64,000 nucleotides of DNA. It comes from Diprion similis. Lineage: Eukaryota; Arthropoda; Insecta; Hymenoptera; Diprionidae. The position numbers and the translations under genes are program-made. The stretch lies in the NCBI RefSeq assembly GCF_021155765.1, contig NC_060116.1, positions 12,958,001-13,022,000 of the forward strand, given 5' to 3'. The notes beneath the pieces were generated by a model. The model saw only the letters and a list, made by a program, of their open reading frames with translations, did not search any database and was not told the DNA's origin. Positions 46,179 to 60,000 of the stretch are shown here, in pieces; position 1 is the stretch's first letter, and the number at the start of each line of letters is the position of its first letter.

Positions 46179-49100
46179 TGGGTATAATGAAATTATGTTA
46201 AAAAATCGAATTCTTTCATCAATTTTGTTTACATTTAATAAATAAAATTGAAATATGACTAAATGAATCATTTTCTTTCTTCATGTATAATTCTTCTTTT
46301 TTAAAAAAACCTCCACCCCTACTTGTCGAAGGAATAAAAAATAATACATATATATACATTTACACTAGACTCATAAAACTGGACGGGGCAAAAAACTATT
46401 GCAACTTCCATTCGCGCGTACGGTGACAAAACAAAGTATAATTTTAATTTTTCAATTCAAGCTTCACTGGCTTCAGAGATACTTTTGTTCCTCACGATGA
46501 ACTAACCACCTAACGTTGATATATCAAATTGGTGAGAGAAAATATTTCACACTCAACAACTAAATAGTATATTATACTCATAAAACATTCACGACGACAT
46601 TATATACTTATTTTCGCGAAATTGACGACACTGTCACTATGAGGTCATGAATATGTCTGGATGTATTTATTTTTGAAAAGTCGTTGTCCGACAAGTCTAA
46701 TGTTTTTTTCCAGTTAATCGTTACGCGTATGAGATACATACATATAACGTGTCTGCCTATAAGTATAAGTATATGTATATAAATATAAATATATACGTGT
46801 ATAATGCATGTACGACGACATACGTTATACCGCGCACGAATTTCATGGGCGTTAAACGTTTCGACCGGAAATAATAATACTTTTATGCGCCCCGGGCCGT
46901 TCGGTATTGGACGAGGGAAATAATCGCCGATGACAACGACAAAGATCGCGATCACCGGCGTCAAATAACGCAATGAAATCGTTTAGCCAATTTTATACAT
47001 TTTTTCTAACCCTCATGTGTATATGTAAAAACACACACGCACACACACTAACACTTGTATCGTATACAAAAATGTAAGTATAGATACACGTATTACATGT
47101 ATAAGAACCGTTATAGTATGAACTGTATAGTACAATCTAGCATGAACCTTTTCATCTCGTAGCTTTTGATCTTTCGATTTGCAATTTCAATTTTCACGGA
47201 CAATATTATTATTATTATTATTATTATTATCATCATCATCATTATTATTCATTATTCTTTATTACTGAGTAATAATTCACCTCGCTAGAAATATAGGTAG
47301 TTATAACATGAGAGGGAGAGGGAGAGAGAGAGAGAGAGAGAGATAGAATGATACTAACGATGAGATGTAATACATACAGTCTGGCTGGAGGCTGGGTCGA
47401 CTTGATAATATATATAGGTATATACTTGCCGCGTTATTCGGATTGGTAAAACGGTTCTTTTCGATTCTGGTCATACAGGCAGAGACAACGGATATATAGC
47501 CGACCGGCGTGCTTCTCCTCTGATCATCGAGCATTGACTGGCAGAGAACGCTGCCGATTTTATCGCTCTCGGAACGACGAGCCGAGTAATTGAGTAAGTA
47601 CTCGCCTACCGCATCTCATCTACGTGCGTCTTTAGGGTGGCCGTTAAAAAAAATTAGAAAAAAAGAAGAAAAGATTCTTGAATTTTCAACGATCAATCCC
47701 ATTATTAAGGAGTTCCGACCAAATTTTTGAAATAATGTTTGTTTTTTGTTTTTTTTTTTCTGTTTCAGTTTCTTGGGCCCTGTTCAAAGAATGCACTGTA
47801 TATATAAATATATATATATATGTATGTATTTATTTATATGGATGCATATACTGTATAAAAAATTTTTAACACCGCAGCAACGAACCAAACCGACGATAAA
47901 ACGCGTCCTGCTGCAATCTTGACCGTCCGTTCCGCAAATTCTGCCCGCTTATGCTACTGCTGCTGCTGTACATACGTACTTCACGAAGACAATGCATAAC
48001 GGAACAATTCCGCCGGAATCCGACCGCAGCGATGTTTGATCTGAATCTTCGATACAGTATATAGTATACATGCAGATACGTATAGGTATAGTATAGATAT
48101 AATAAATTGACCGTCGCAAAACTTGCGATAACTTTCCATTCCAGCCGATTCCTGCGCAACTTTCTTCAACTTTGTTTATTATACGTGTGAAAGAATGATT
48201 CGGACATAAATAAACTTTCGCGGAATTAATCATCGTATTGAATTTTAGTAAGGTTATCGTAACGCGATTCATACCGAGGAAAAAAAAAAGCAGTTATTCC
48301 GCAATTTTTGAAATTGTCTGAAATTGGGTTAAATCGTATAGAACAACACAAAACGTGTATCATTTTTCGAAAGGGCGGGGAGGTGGGTTCAGAAATCAAT
48401 AATTCCCAATTTTCCAACAGACATTTAAAGTCGGTATCGACAGTAGATCCAAGGTCCAAGGTACAGTAGTGACACCATCTAATTTCTCCACATTTGACCG
48501 AACAGCATATACATAATTACACGTATATACAACAAGATTCTTCCGACAATAATAAACTCTCGACATTCGCAACTGGAAGTAGAAAGAAAAAAAAATGACG
48601 TAAAGACCGAAAAAGCACAACACATTTTACGACCATTTTGCGCGAGCATATTTCTGCAATTCCTGCAGTGCATGGGAGTCAAGAAATTATCATGTACAGT
48701 TGCAGTGTTCAAGAGGCTGTGCAGACTACTTCCATGCAAAGTGAAGGCAGGCGGATACAGAGCCCTGCCTACTAGTTAAGCAGACGTATTCCTCTCGGAT
48801 GCTGCGTTAAACTGAGTAAATTATCTGAATACCTGAGCAAGACAGACGTTATTTCTTCGAACTTGGAAACTGGCTTACATAATAAAATATTGCTGTACTA
48901 AAAAGTACACATCGCGAGTTAACGATAAGCGAATATTTATCTAAATAAACAAAAGAAGGATTCGAAATTTGATATTGAGAAAAATGGAACATTGATCGCG
49001 AAGACTGTTTACATTCTATAAACAAGTTTTCATTGATTCACATCCGACAATTATCACATCATGCGAATATGTACAGAAATATCGTCTTTCACGCGTCAAC

Positions 49101-50072
49101 GATTCACTTCGCGATGCAATTTTCACGGAAAATTATATATATAATATCGAGTAACAAACAATAAAATTGAAACACTGCCATACGTAAAGGTTTGCAAATA
49201 TCTATGTGCAGCTGTGTGTTGTTATATTTATTATATTATACATCGAGTCATCGATAACGAACGAGTAAAATTCCATTTCATTTTTATCGTATCCAGTAAA
49301 TGGAACAATTTTTATCAAAAAAAAAAAAAAAAAAAAAAAAATTAATTGTTTCACACGCTACTATATCAAAGTCTCTATTATTTATAAATTTTTCCTCGAG
49401 ACAAGGAGAAAGTACAACAAATGGGAATAATCATTGTTACACGTAGTCTCAAGTCAATCAAACAACGTAAGTATTTGAAAAGATACGGATAAAGAAAACG
49501 CGAGACGAATAACAATTCAATTACAAATCCAACGAACAACATTCAAACAACTTCCACGAGTATATAACTTTTAATTATCACCTAAATATTATTTGTAAAA
49601 TGCACTCAATTTCTGTGCGATCAATTCTTTGCTCAAATTATCCTCACAATTGAATTTGAAATTAAAAGAAAAACAAACAAACATACAAACAAACAAACAT
49701 TTCGCCAACAGTATTTTCACTACATTATATAATGATAATCAGCACGCTGCAGGTGGACACTAATAACTCTGTTACCTGTACAATGTACATAGTAGCTATT
49801 TGTATACATAGTACATATGCCATTTAATCAGGTTGCACATAAACCACTAAACTTCGCAACCCAGGAGTTTTATGTATATATATATATATATAAACTTTTG
49901 TTGCCTCCGAGTTATACATACGGAGATAGATAGCAGAGCGCGATTGAGCGCCATACAATTCTATAACAAAGTTGACATTAACTTCTATACGTATGCCTAT
50001 ATAATATTCTATACATATATAGACGTAGGTGTTACCAGCTAACTAGAGCAATCGACCGTTTCACAGCATCCC

Positions 50073-50074
<2 letters not shown>

Positions 50075-50149
<75 letters not shown>
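50075..50149. repeat. (CT)n microsatellite, 75 bases
   Basis: A pure CT run of about 37 units, the longest dinucleotide tract of this type in the window. Open frames through it (Arg-Glu repeats on the - strand) are artefacts. Confidence 0.95.
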
Positions 50150-50151
<2 letters not shown>

Positions 50152-51928
50152 GTAATAACTTGGAACAGAGTGATGCGGACGGAAAAAAAATTCTACTCCA
50201 AATAAAAATTCTACAAATAAAGTTGTATAGTATATATATATATATATAAATACACACACACACGGACACACGTATTTTCGTTTCGGATGAATAAAAATGA
50301 TTTCGTCGTCTTTATAACGGAGGTGAATGAAGCGTATAGTAGAAGAACAACGGTGTTTTTCGTCAACTATTTCACCATGAAATACGGTGATTGCCGACCT
50401 AAAGAATGACTGTTCGTTCGTTCCTCGTTATAAGCACCGAAATCACAGTTTCATTCACTGGCGTACATACACTACGTACAACAATGGTTGCTTTTCTTCT
50501 TGTTTTGTGTAGTTTTTTATTTAACCCCCTCCCCTCGCAATTAGAGTTTCCGAGGAAGAACATTATGCGGATATACAAATTTTTGTTTTCACCACCGATC
50601 AGGCATAGATAATCGATACTTTATACAACACAAAATCGAAAGGTTTGCGAGAAGAACAATGCGTCGTAAAATATATCGCCACACTTTCACTTCCAGAAAT
50701 ACTATAATAATAACAATAATAACAATAATAACAACAATAGCAATAATACACGTCACACAAGCTTAGTTCCAGCAGCAGCAGGTATAATTTCGATACGAAA
50801 TCGCTATGAATTCACACAATACGATACGGTGTCATGTTTATATCCTTTTGTCATCGTTCGCGTCTTATTCCGTAAATAAAAATTTCCATTTTACACTCTC
50901 AGAGAGCAAATTACGCGAGTAACTCAACGACGCGACGTTTTGTACATATATACAATTTTTAAACTTGATATACATGACATATTATTATTATTATATAGCA
51001 ACGTTTACTTCGTTAATTAACTTTAATTGCTTTATACGCTTACTGATTTCCTTTTCTATTATTATTATTACTGTTATTATTTCTTTGTTTAATTCTCATT
51101 ATACGTAAGTTGATGCACTCATAAATTGAGTCATCAAAATTATGATTAAACATGTATAAAATGTTATTAAAGTATAAAATACAGCAAAAGACAAGCGGCA
51201 ATTATTATATTATCTTTGTGGTTATCGGCACGAGGTGCACAGTAATATAAAACAGGTATATATATAAATATACAGAATAATGATGGTCGAAAGCGAGCCG
51301 GATATTAAAATTCAACGAAACAAGTGCTCTGCAACATTTTTTTTTTTTCTTTCTATTGTACACATCGTATACGCATAATAATATACATTCGTATGTATAA
51401 TGTTGATATCCGTGTTTTCGCATCGATGACAATTCTTTTTTACCTTGAGACAAATGTAACAAATATAGATTTATTCGAACTGTGAGAACCTCCTCGCGTA
51501 TCACACCTACACGTATACATATCTATATCAATATCCATATCCATATTTCCGTCAAGTACACTTTGACCTTTCGAATGGAATATATAAGTAGGTACCTGCG
51601 CGTTGTCAGGTACGTGTAATTTTAGAACCAGATATCCCAACCGATTGTTCCACGTCTATTATACCTGCACAGGTATAATATATAAATATATATATATATA
51701 TATATTCATGTAAGGCTGATGCTTATTCCCAGCTACACGACTATACTAAATTCAGAAACAACATCAAATTCAACCTGCATTCAAAATTAGTCATATATTA
51801 TAAAAACAACATATCTATATATCAGCTTAGCAATACCAATTTACTTATACAATAACTTGGCTCCACGATTTTACTATCACAATTTATTTATTTCTTCATT
51901 TCAAATGATTACTATACCGTACCGGAGC

Positions 51929-51965
<37 letters not shown>

Positions 51966-53298
51966 CAATAATACTAGTTTGTAGAGAGAACAAAAAAAAA
52001 AAAAAAAACCACCTATCAGAGAAAATGTATAATTTGTATTACTTTTATTTACATCCATAACACGCCGTTCCGAAACGCCATAACCGTAATCGATTTGTGA
52101 CATAAAAAAACAAAAAAAAAAAAAGAAAAGCGGGAAAAAAAAAAATAATATCAATCAAATAAAGGATTCCGATAGAAAAATATATACATGTATATATAAA
52201 TGTCATTATAATAATTAATATATAGATAATATAATACATATGCGGTTTTGGCGTTTTTCCATCCATCCTTTTTTCTCGATACACACATCATACATACCTA
52301 GTACCTACACAACATATTATACAAGCCTGTACATTGAGTATATAACTATAGATATATAAACGCGAATGTAAAGCACCGATTGTACGTAAGAAATTAGTCG
52401 ATTAATCCGATGATCCTCAGAGAGTGTGGCTGCAAACAGTTAAGTAAGGTAGAGGCTCTCCTCTCCCTCCTCCTCCACCGACAAACACTTTTATACATTG
52501 CACCTATAAAACCTTACACATAGACACACACACACACACACGAGAGTCTCGCGGCACTTTCACCGCACGTTTTATACGAGAGCAAGAGTGGTCTATTTAC
52601 GCCTTCCGTGGGCGAAGGATGATAATGCGTTCGGTTCTCCATGGCCGTCTGTGCAAAGGTGTTAGAACGTATGATACAAACACTCACACCATGGACTGAA
52701 GCCCGAACGGAAAAGTCTAATGTCAAGCCCAAAACCATGCGTATAACTAAGACATAACTATTTAACTAAATTATGGTTAAATACGTGCGTAGGCAGACGA
52801 TTTTACGCGTCAAAATTACCAATTAAAACAATATGTAACATATATTATTTCTAATTACTTCCTCGTGGTTAATCACGCAAGTTTGCCGCCAGTTAATAAA
52901 GCGTCAAGTTGAAGAATAATAACGATATAATAAAATCAAGAGTGTCGACGTCCGAGCGAAAAACCATAAGAGACGTAGACCTTGATACGAGGGAAACAAG
53001 AGGAGAATAAGAGCCGAGCGATGAAAAAATAAATAAATAAATAACAACAAAAAAGATAAAGCAGTAAAAACATTTGAAAAAAAAAATCAGAAAGCGATCA
53101 AGGAAAGGTCATCATGTTTTCAAGGGCTTGTATGAACGAGAGATGTAAAAAAAATATCTGCTGCAATCAAGGGTCCAAGAGCCGATTTACTTGAGACTCC
53201 GATTTCGGTGATTCATCATCTCATATATCATTATTACTGCAACGAGAGTGCAAGGTTGTAATATATGCGTTTCTTCTACAACCTACGTGTGTGTTGTA

Positions 53299-53339
<41 letters not shown>

Positions 53340-55469
53340 TAATCAAGGAGAATCGAAATTTAGTTTTCATTATATTTACCGCGCTTCGTTTATACTGTGC
53401 AGCCAGGTTAAATAGGATGTTAAAATGATCCAAAAACTGTAGGTATATAAGGAAACCTGCCTTCACCTGGTATATATCGTAATCAAACGATTGTTGTTCG
53501 GTTGGCGTATACGTAACGTGTGTATACATATATATATATATGTATATACAGCATCGAACGGCGTAACCGAACGTCGAACCAAAACAGGTTGCTAATTACT
53601 CCTCCTCACGGATCGTATAATAAACATGATCCTTAACACAGTTAATCCTAAATGGAATAAACACCTGCTGGGTCATTGAAGCTTTTACATGTCGCTAAAT
53701 TTCACATGTACAATATCGCGCCGATAAGAAGTTGATTAATTAACGCGTGTCGAAAATCCGAAAGTGAGTAAAAATTATAGTAGTAGGTAGATATAATAGA
53801 ATGTTTAAATGCCTTAATCATCCGGCTAACTTGTTTTCTTCTCTCCGAAACGAAAATAGCGAGTTTTATTTTATATGCATTTTGTTTGGCATCGGAAACA
53901 AGTTAGACACAACCGGAAAGTTACCGCATTTGTGCATCTCGCTCTATCGTAATTCACAATAGGAAATATATGTATATCACATCTGGGACTCAAACACCCC
54001 GGATTGTAATTACATTTACAGAGAAAAGGAGGAAAGAATGAATGGAAACATAAAAATAGATATACTATACATATGTAGGTACGCGTAAAACGTACATTGT
54101 ACAAGCCTAGTCGGTTATTTGAGATTATGACAGTGTTTGACGTTTCCTTTTCTGCGTTGCGGGTGGTGTGACGCTTCCGGTCCCGCACTCTCTACTGTAC
54201 ATACATCCACCTACCTACCTCTGTATTTCAGTAATATAACTACAGACCGCGTGGTCGTGGATCACCATCACTATTATATCGCCATCGTAAAACATCGGCA
54301 GCAGACGAAGTGAGCAAGGTAGGGAGGTGACTCCCACCGGACGGGAAACTGTACACTGTTAAATGTTAATTCCGACGGGACAAGGTTCATCCTCCTCCTC
54401 CGCCGGTCCTTTTTCTCTTCTCTCTCTCTAGCGTCATGCGTGATATGTTCAATGCCAATGTGATCGCGATGAATCAACACACGCATACACACATGACATA
54501 CCTATACCTGTATAGCGCTGTTTATATAGCCGCTGAAAGCACTTAAAGAACGATTCCCAAGAGCCGGAACGACGCCAATGAGAAGTTCTTTCGTTTTATA
54601 GCTAATTCCAGAGAGAGGGAGAGATAGAGAGACAGAGAGAGGAAATTGTGCGTGTTTAATAATATCGAACGGTGTGCCATCATCGTCATCATTGGCAGTA
54701 GCTATCGCATCACGTTCCCTCGTTAATTAATCAATCACCATCACCCAATGAAGAGTTCAAAAGTTGACCGTGCACGCCGGGTTTGATTACCAATGAAAAA
54801 TCTCTCAAGTGGCGTTGTTCAGTCGCAGTGTCGAATAAATTATAAAGAAAAATAACAACCGTAACAAACAAACAAACAAACATTTCTCAGGACTATATTC
54901 TGATAGCTTCTATAATCCGTGAATCATGAATGATATGTATTAATACAAGCTTGATGATTAATTTTTAATCCAAACAGAAATATCTGTGATACGATTTGTG
55001 GAAGTGTTTAATTAATCGAGATTTAATTTTACGATTAGCCGTATTATCCGCTTCGGGGAATATAAACCATCTTCAAAGCTACAAAGGAAACACGAAAAAT
55101 CCGCGAAACGGGAATCATTTCCGTTCTTTCGCTGAGCGAATGATTACCCGATGCTACTTGTATTCCTGCATACCCGCAACAACGACAAGAAGGAAGAAGA
55201 GGAGGTGGAGGAAAAGGAGGAGGAGGAATGGATTGAACCAAAAAAGGGTCGATTCAAAGGCGCCAGATGTCGTTCAGGAATGCGTCACGAAGAGTGCGTG
55301 CATGATGTCGAGGCAGGTTTCGTATGTTCGTACGTACAATATGTACATATCACGGCCATCGAGCTACACGACGATCCTACCGATCTCTGTCTAGCTCATC
55401 TCGGTATAGGTATGCAGACCTGGTAGCCAAATTCAGGAAACCGGGTGAATTGCACGTGCGATTCACCGT

Positions 55470-55471
<2 letters not shown>

Positions 55472-55501
<30 letters not shown>
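55472..55501. repeat. (GA)n microsatellite
   Basis: About 15 uninterrupted GA units. Confidence 0.9.
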
Positions 55502-55506
<5 letters not shown>

Positions 55507-56607
55507 AGAGGAATTTTTCTATACAAATCGCTGAATTCAACAATTATAATTGATATTTACAACGTTAATCCACAGTTTTATCTTCAACTGTATATATAAT
55601 TATTGTACCTCATCAGAACTTCCGGTATAATAATATGATCCATTTATCATGTGCGTTGAGATAAGAAGGGAAAAAAATGGGTAAACGAACAAAAATTAAT
55701 CAGCCCCCTCTCCCTCCCCCCCAAAAAAAGATCGATCACGTATCGTTCATTGCCAACGTCAATGAGGTAGATAATCCAAGTTTCCGAGGCAGCATGATTA
55801 GACTGCGAACTTCGGTCGGCTGAAAAACTATACAGCATGTATATTCACGATGATAAGGAAAACGCGAAAAGCGTAAATCACTGTCGTTGTGAATGAAGGT
55901 GATGAAAAGGGAAAAATAGAAGCAGAGAGTAAACTAATAAAGCAGCCGAAGGAAAATTTTAGAACAAACATTGCTTGCAGTGTTATAGAAGCGGGATGCA
56001 CGAAATGTTACGAAAGAGAGGAGAGAGAAAAAAATGAAGAAGCTGCACGTGCAGCGGCTTATTGTAATAACAGCAATATTGTTGTTGTTATCGTCACGTT
56101 ATAACAGATTTTGTTACCCCCGTTCTCTCTTCGGGCTTAATATTTCAGACATATTCATCGCGTGCAGTACGGCTAATATTAAATGGCATGTCGCTGTTTG
56201 TCTGAGCGGTTTAACGGCGATTCCAAGAATCGAGTTAGGAAATCCGCGCGAATGAAAACAAAAGAAGTTTGAAAGAAATACGAAAAAAAAACAAAACACC
56301 GTCGTGGAATAATCCTCGTTCAGTCGAACGAACGCCATCGCTTTTCGTCGTCTGACGAAAGGTTACACGAATTTAATGTATGGGTATACAAATAACACAA
56401 ATACATACTCGACACCCGGCCTGCACCGCCGCCGCTCACTTTCGGCATTTATATTTCCCCGAGAAGAGAATTAAACAAAGTAAAAGGATGAGCGACGGTG
56501 AGGGAAATAGGCACCACATGAAATAAAATACAAGCAAACGATGGTAAATTGTGCCAGCAGCGCTACCAATTACCGTACATTTTTAAAATACGGCCGACAA
56601 GACTTAC

Positions 56608-57002
56608 CCTTGTTTTTGAGCAACGGATATGCGGTGCCGAGCAGGTGAGACAGCTCGATCCGGAAAACGAACAGCGACGTGAAGGAAGGAAAATCGCCCA
56701 AACCACGTGACCTTGTCCGAACCTGATAGACTCGGATCTCCACTGTTTGTTGGCTCACTGTTTTTATCCCGCGTTAAGAACTCGAAAATCTCTTTCACTT
56801 CTTTCTAGCCGCGACCGTCTCCTTCGGTAACCCCTTCTCTTTCTTTTTCTTTTCTTTTCTTTGCTTTTCTCGGCTTGGCTTGGGCTCGAATTGACTCTCG
56901 GTGTCTCGGGGAGACGCGACGCGACCCGACCCGATCCGATTCGATGTGCGTAACTCGTCCCTAGAACAAACGGTGAACTCAGCGAGACTCAAGCGCGACT
57001 GA
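56608..57002 (-). promoter_or_regulatory. Spec2: Candidate 5' leader exon and promoter of Spec2
   Basis: A CpG-rich - strand segment ends at a perfect donor (GGG|GTAAGTC). It holds no ATG at all on the - strand between 57002 and the donor, and none in the 75 leader bases of the downstream exon, so the first AUG of the joined message would be the Spec2 start. An initiator-like TCAGT lies at 57002-56998, with no TATA box nearby. Pairing with the Spec2 acceptor 22 kb away is inferred, because no other - strand gene acceptor of quality was recognised between them. An 85-codon frame starting with ATG at 57052 overlaps the segment and would be an upstream ORF if transcription starts further out. 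Confidence 0.5.
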
Positions 57003-60000
57003 ACCGAACGCAAACCACGAAGTTGAAGAAACGGCAGCGTGTGGGCGGCCATCGTATGGAGGGGGGAGGGGTGGGAGGCAGATCGGCCATCCGCCGCGCG
57101 ACGGTGGCGCCGTGAACCCGGCTCTTCGTCGTGGCGATGTATAGAAGCTCTTTTCGCGACTCCCGGGCAGTGGTTCTCATGTAATGCATGTAAAATTTAA
57201 AACGGCAATTTTTCGATACCGCTTATTTTTTTTATTGTAATAATTGAAGGACGGCGGTCAGGTGGGGGGAGGGGGTAATCGTTCGTTTTGCAGTTTATGC
57301 AATAGTTTCGGCTGTTATCTTGATTTTATCGGAGAATTTGTGGCTATCAGATAACTCGCCAATTTTCAACTTTCGACTAAAAATGCTCGTATCTAAATTA
57401 CTTGTAGCAAATTTCACTCTTACGATCGATATTTAACGACTTTATCCGTAAAATCAAGATCGCGGCCAATGCTAGATACAAAGGTGGATAAGAAATTTTA
57501 TTTCAGCCTAGAACCGCAGCTCTCGGAGGACCATCAAATACAAAAGTTAGAAAAAAACAGCTACTGCAGCATCTAGTTTAAATTCTGGATTTAGACTGCC
57601 ATTGACCCCCCCCCCCCAAGCTATTACAAAAACGAAATAGCGGTATAGAAAAACTGCAATTTCAGGTTTTTTTACGAGATAGTCGCAAATTTAGCACTCA
57701 TCAAATTAACATAAGCTAATAAGAAGAGCTGGTAAGATGAACTCTTCAAAAATTGAAACATGGAAAATACGAAAGTCGTAAACGAAAGCTTAGATACCTA
57801 TGCTTTCGTTATGCATTAAAATGCCTTTCTAATGGTTATAAAAATTGTAGATTCTCGCGATTGTACTCTGCGATGGGTCATTTTATTCGAAAGATTGTTT
57901 TCTAAAAATTCACTGAAATATTCCTCGTGTTCCTCGGGTGTAATGTTTCTTCACGTTTGGAAAATCTGTTTTACAAATGAGTCATCGTAGAGTGAAATCG
58001 AAATAATCCTACTAGATTTTTAATAACTTTGAAGTGATTTAAAATGAAGCATCGATGTTTCGGCTTTTGTTTGAAATTCCTATATTTTCTATTTTTGCAT
58101 TTCCAACGAGATCTTCGTAGCTCACGAATATAGTAGGTAATGCAATACAGGACACGATGTACGACTATCTCGATATAAAATTATCTGGTACAGAGTATCG
58201 ATTTTTGGCTCACCAAGCCTTCCACGTACAAGGAATCAGGATTTATCACTCGGCGTAACAATAACAGCTGATTCACCCATTGCTGTAAAACGACCGTGTG
58301 TTAAACGAGCGTGTATACACTCTCAGGGAGGCAATGATTTGTGAAAATGTATATTTTATAAATAGATACTTTGGCAGCAGTCCGCTTTCAAGTTCAAATA
58401 AACGCGTAAAGACTACAAGTAATTTTCGTATGTATTTTGAATCACGGATCCCCTCGTCTGTTTAAACCAATGCCCAAACAAGAGCGGAATCGTTTCGACC
58501 CTAGAATGATTATCCTTCTCTTCGCCCCTCAGCCCTCCTTGCAGCGCTGCACTTTGAACCGTTTCAGCTCATGTTCGGAACCCAGAATGCGTCACTGTTT
58601 ACCTAAGTTGCAAACCGATTCAGACAATAACATGTATAATTTAGCGATAGGGCGAATGTTTGGTTTAGGGTGAATTTCGGAGGCTACAACAACGCCATAA
58701 TCGACTTTCACGTGATCAATTGACGATTTATGTTTATCACTGACTGCATTGTTTACGAGAAAATTTACGACAAACAAGGTACGCGATAAGATGATAATTG
58801 GATGAGCTGGTAAATCGCATCGTTAAATTGTATTTCAATTAGTCTTTCGCAATTCATTGCTCCAGTTTAATGGCAGCTGCAGACTCGCGATCAATGGCGA
58901 GAAAAGCAGCGGTGCTTATATAGATATTTCTATACATCTATAACCGCTCTACGCTGTGGAAGCGATATCCGTAATAGATTAAACTCCGATTTTCTTAACG
59001 ATTTCATCTGCGCGTAACGGTTTCGGGTCAAAGAGATCGCGCTTGTCGGTGTATCGTAAACTCGGCGCGTAATTAAAAATTCGACAACGGAAGAGCTCGC
59101 TGCTGCTGATGCAGCCTTCTGGTTTGCTTCGGAGTGCAGAGTACTTGTACACTGCTTCTAACGTAAGATTAAGACGGAGATATGATTACACGGATCGTTA
59201 CATGATTGGTACCCTCTCGCAGCTCGAGTACCTCTGTATGCCCGATGACTGTGGCAAAAGATTAATAAATTGTTGCGGAAGTAATGCGCGTCTGATCTCG
59301 TCTCCGGTCCATTACGTGTCCTGCGAGGTGTAATCGCGGGTTCAAGGATCACAAGACTCACCGATCGTCTATCTCTACCCAGAGCTCCGACAATTCAAGA
59401 GTTTTTAAAATCGAAATAAATCGAATCGTGGCAGGATAATTAACGAGGAGTAAAGAAAAAATTAATCCCAGTGCCAGTGTATGATAATTTCGAAAGGAAA
59501 GGGTATATACCGAAATTCTTTTAGCATTACTGTTCGTTTCATCGAGAATTACGATTTACGGTATAATAAGAATTTCAAATTTCATAATGCCCGATACCGC
59601 CCGTATCGAAATTGTAATTTGATGTAAACTTATTCCGCACCACGTAACTTTCACTTACAATTACTTGCATGAATAAACGTATACGTATAACGTTGCGTCG
59701 ATGATCATTGGGAACATATACTTTGGATCTCACCTGCCATGCACTTGCATCGCTGCGGTTCTCGATATTGCACGATGTTACAAAAACGACAAATACTTAT
59801 TACAAACTCGATCGTATAAGCCTGATTCGATGGGAAGTCCTGGTCTGCACAAAGACAGTGGCATGCACGCATCGTGGATCAGCAAGGATAATCGGACGAC
59901 CCATCCGTTAGTCAAGAGACTTAGTATAGGATAACGGAGGTGTCAGAGGCCTCGTAAAGATCTAGTGACCGTGTCGCCGTTTTCAGTTCAATTGCTCAGT

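Larger units (their letters stand above)
34376..56607 (-). other. Presumed 22-kb leader intron of Spec2
   Basis: This lies between the Spec2 acceptor (AG complement at 34376-34377) and the donor of the candidate leader exon (GTAAGTC, complement at 56601-56607). It has no convincing protein gene. It contains fold-back elements at 35.6, 43.5 and 44.8 kb, the family A element at 45.8 kb, many di- and trinucleotide repeats (34.88, 37.42, 41.24, 50.08, 51.93, 53.31 and 55.47 kb), a C-run at 37173-37198 and one isolated exon-like segment at 45188-45271. The longest open frames (for example 41.1-41.7 kb) are low-complexity. The intron assignment is inferred from splice sites. Confidence 0.5.

Noticed and set aside
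50032..50271. Arg-Glu repeat frames
   Set aside because: Pure translation of the CT microsatellite at 50075-50149.
55151..55426. 91-codon frame rich in Glu/Lys
   Set aside because: Derived from a GGA/GAA-rich tract; no domain and no splice support.
59320..59360. tRNA-like GGGTTCAAGG
   Set aside because: No matching A-box or cloverleaf arms at the right distance. I found no tRNA or rRNA gene in the window.
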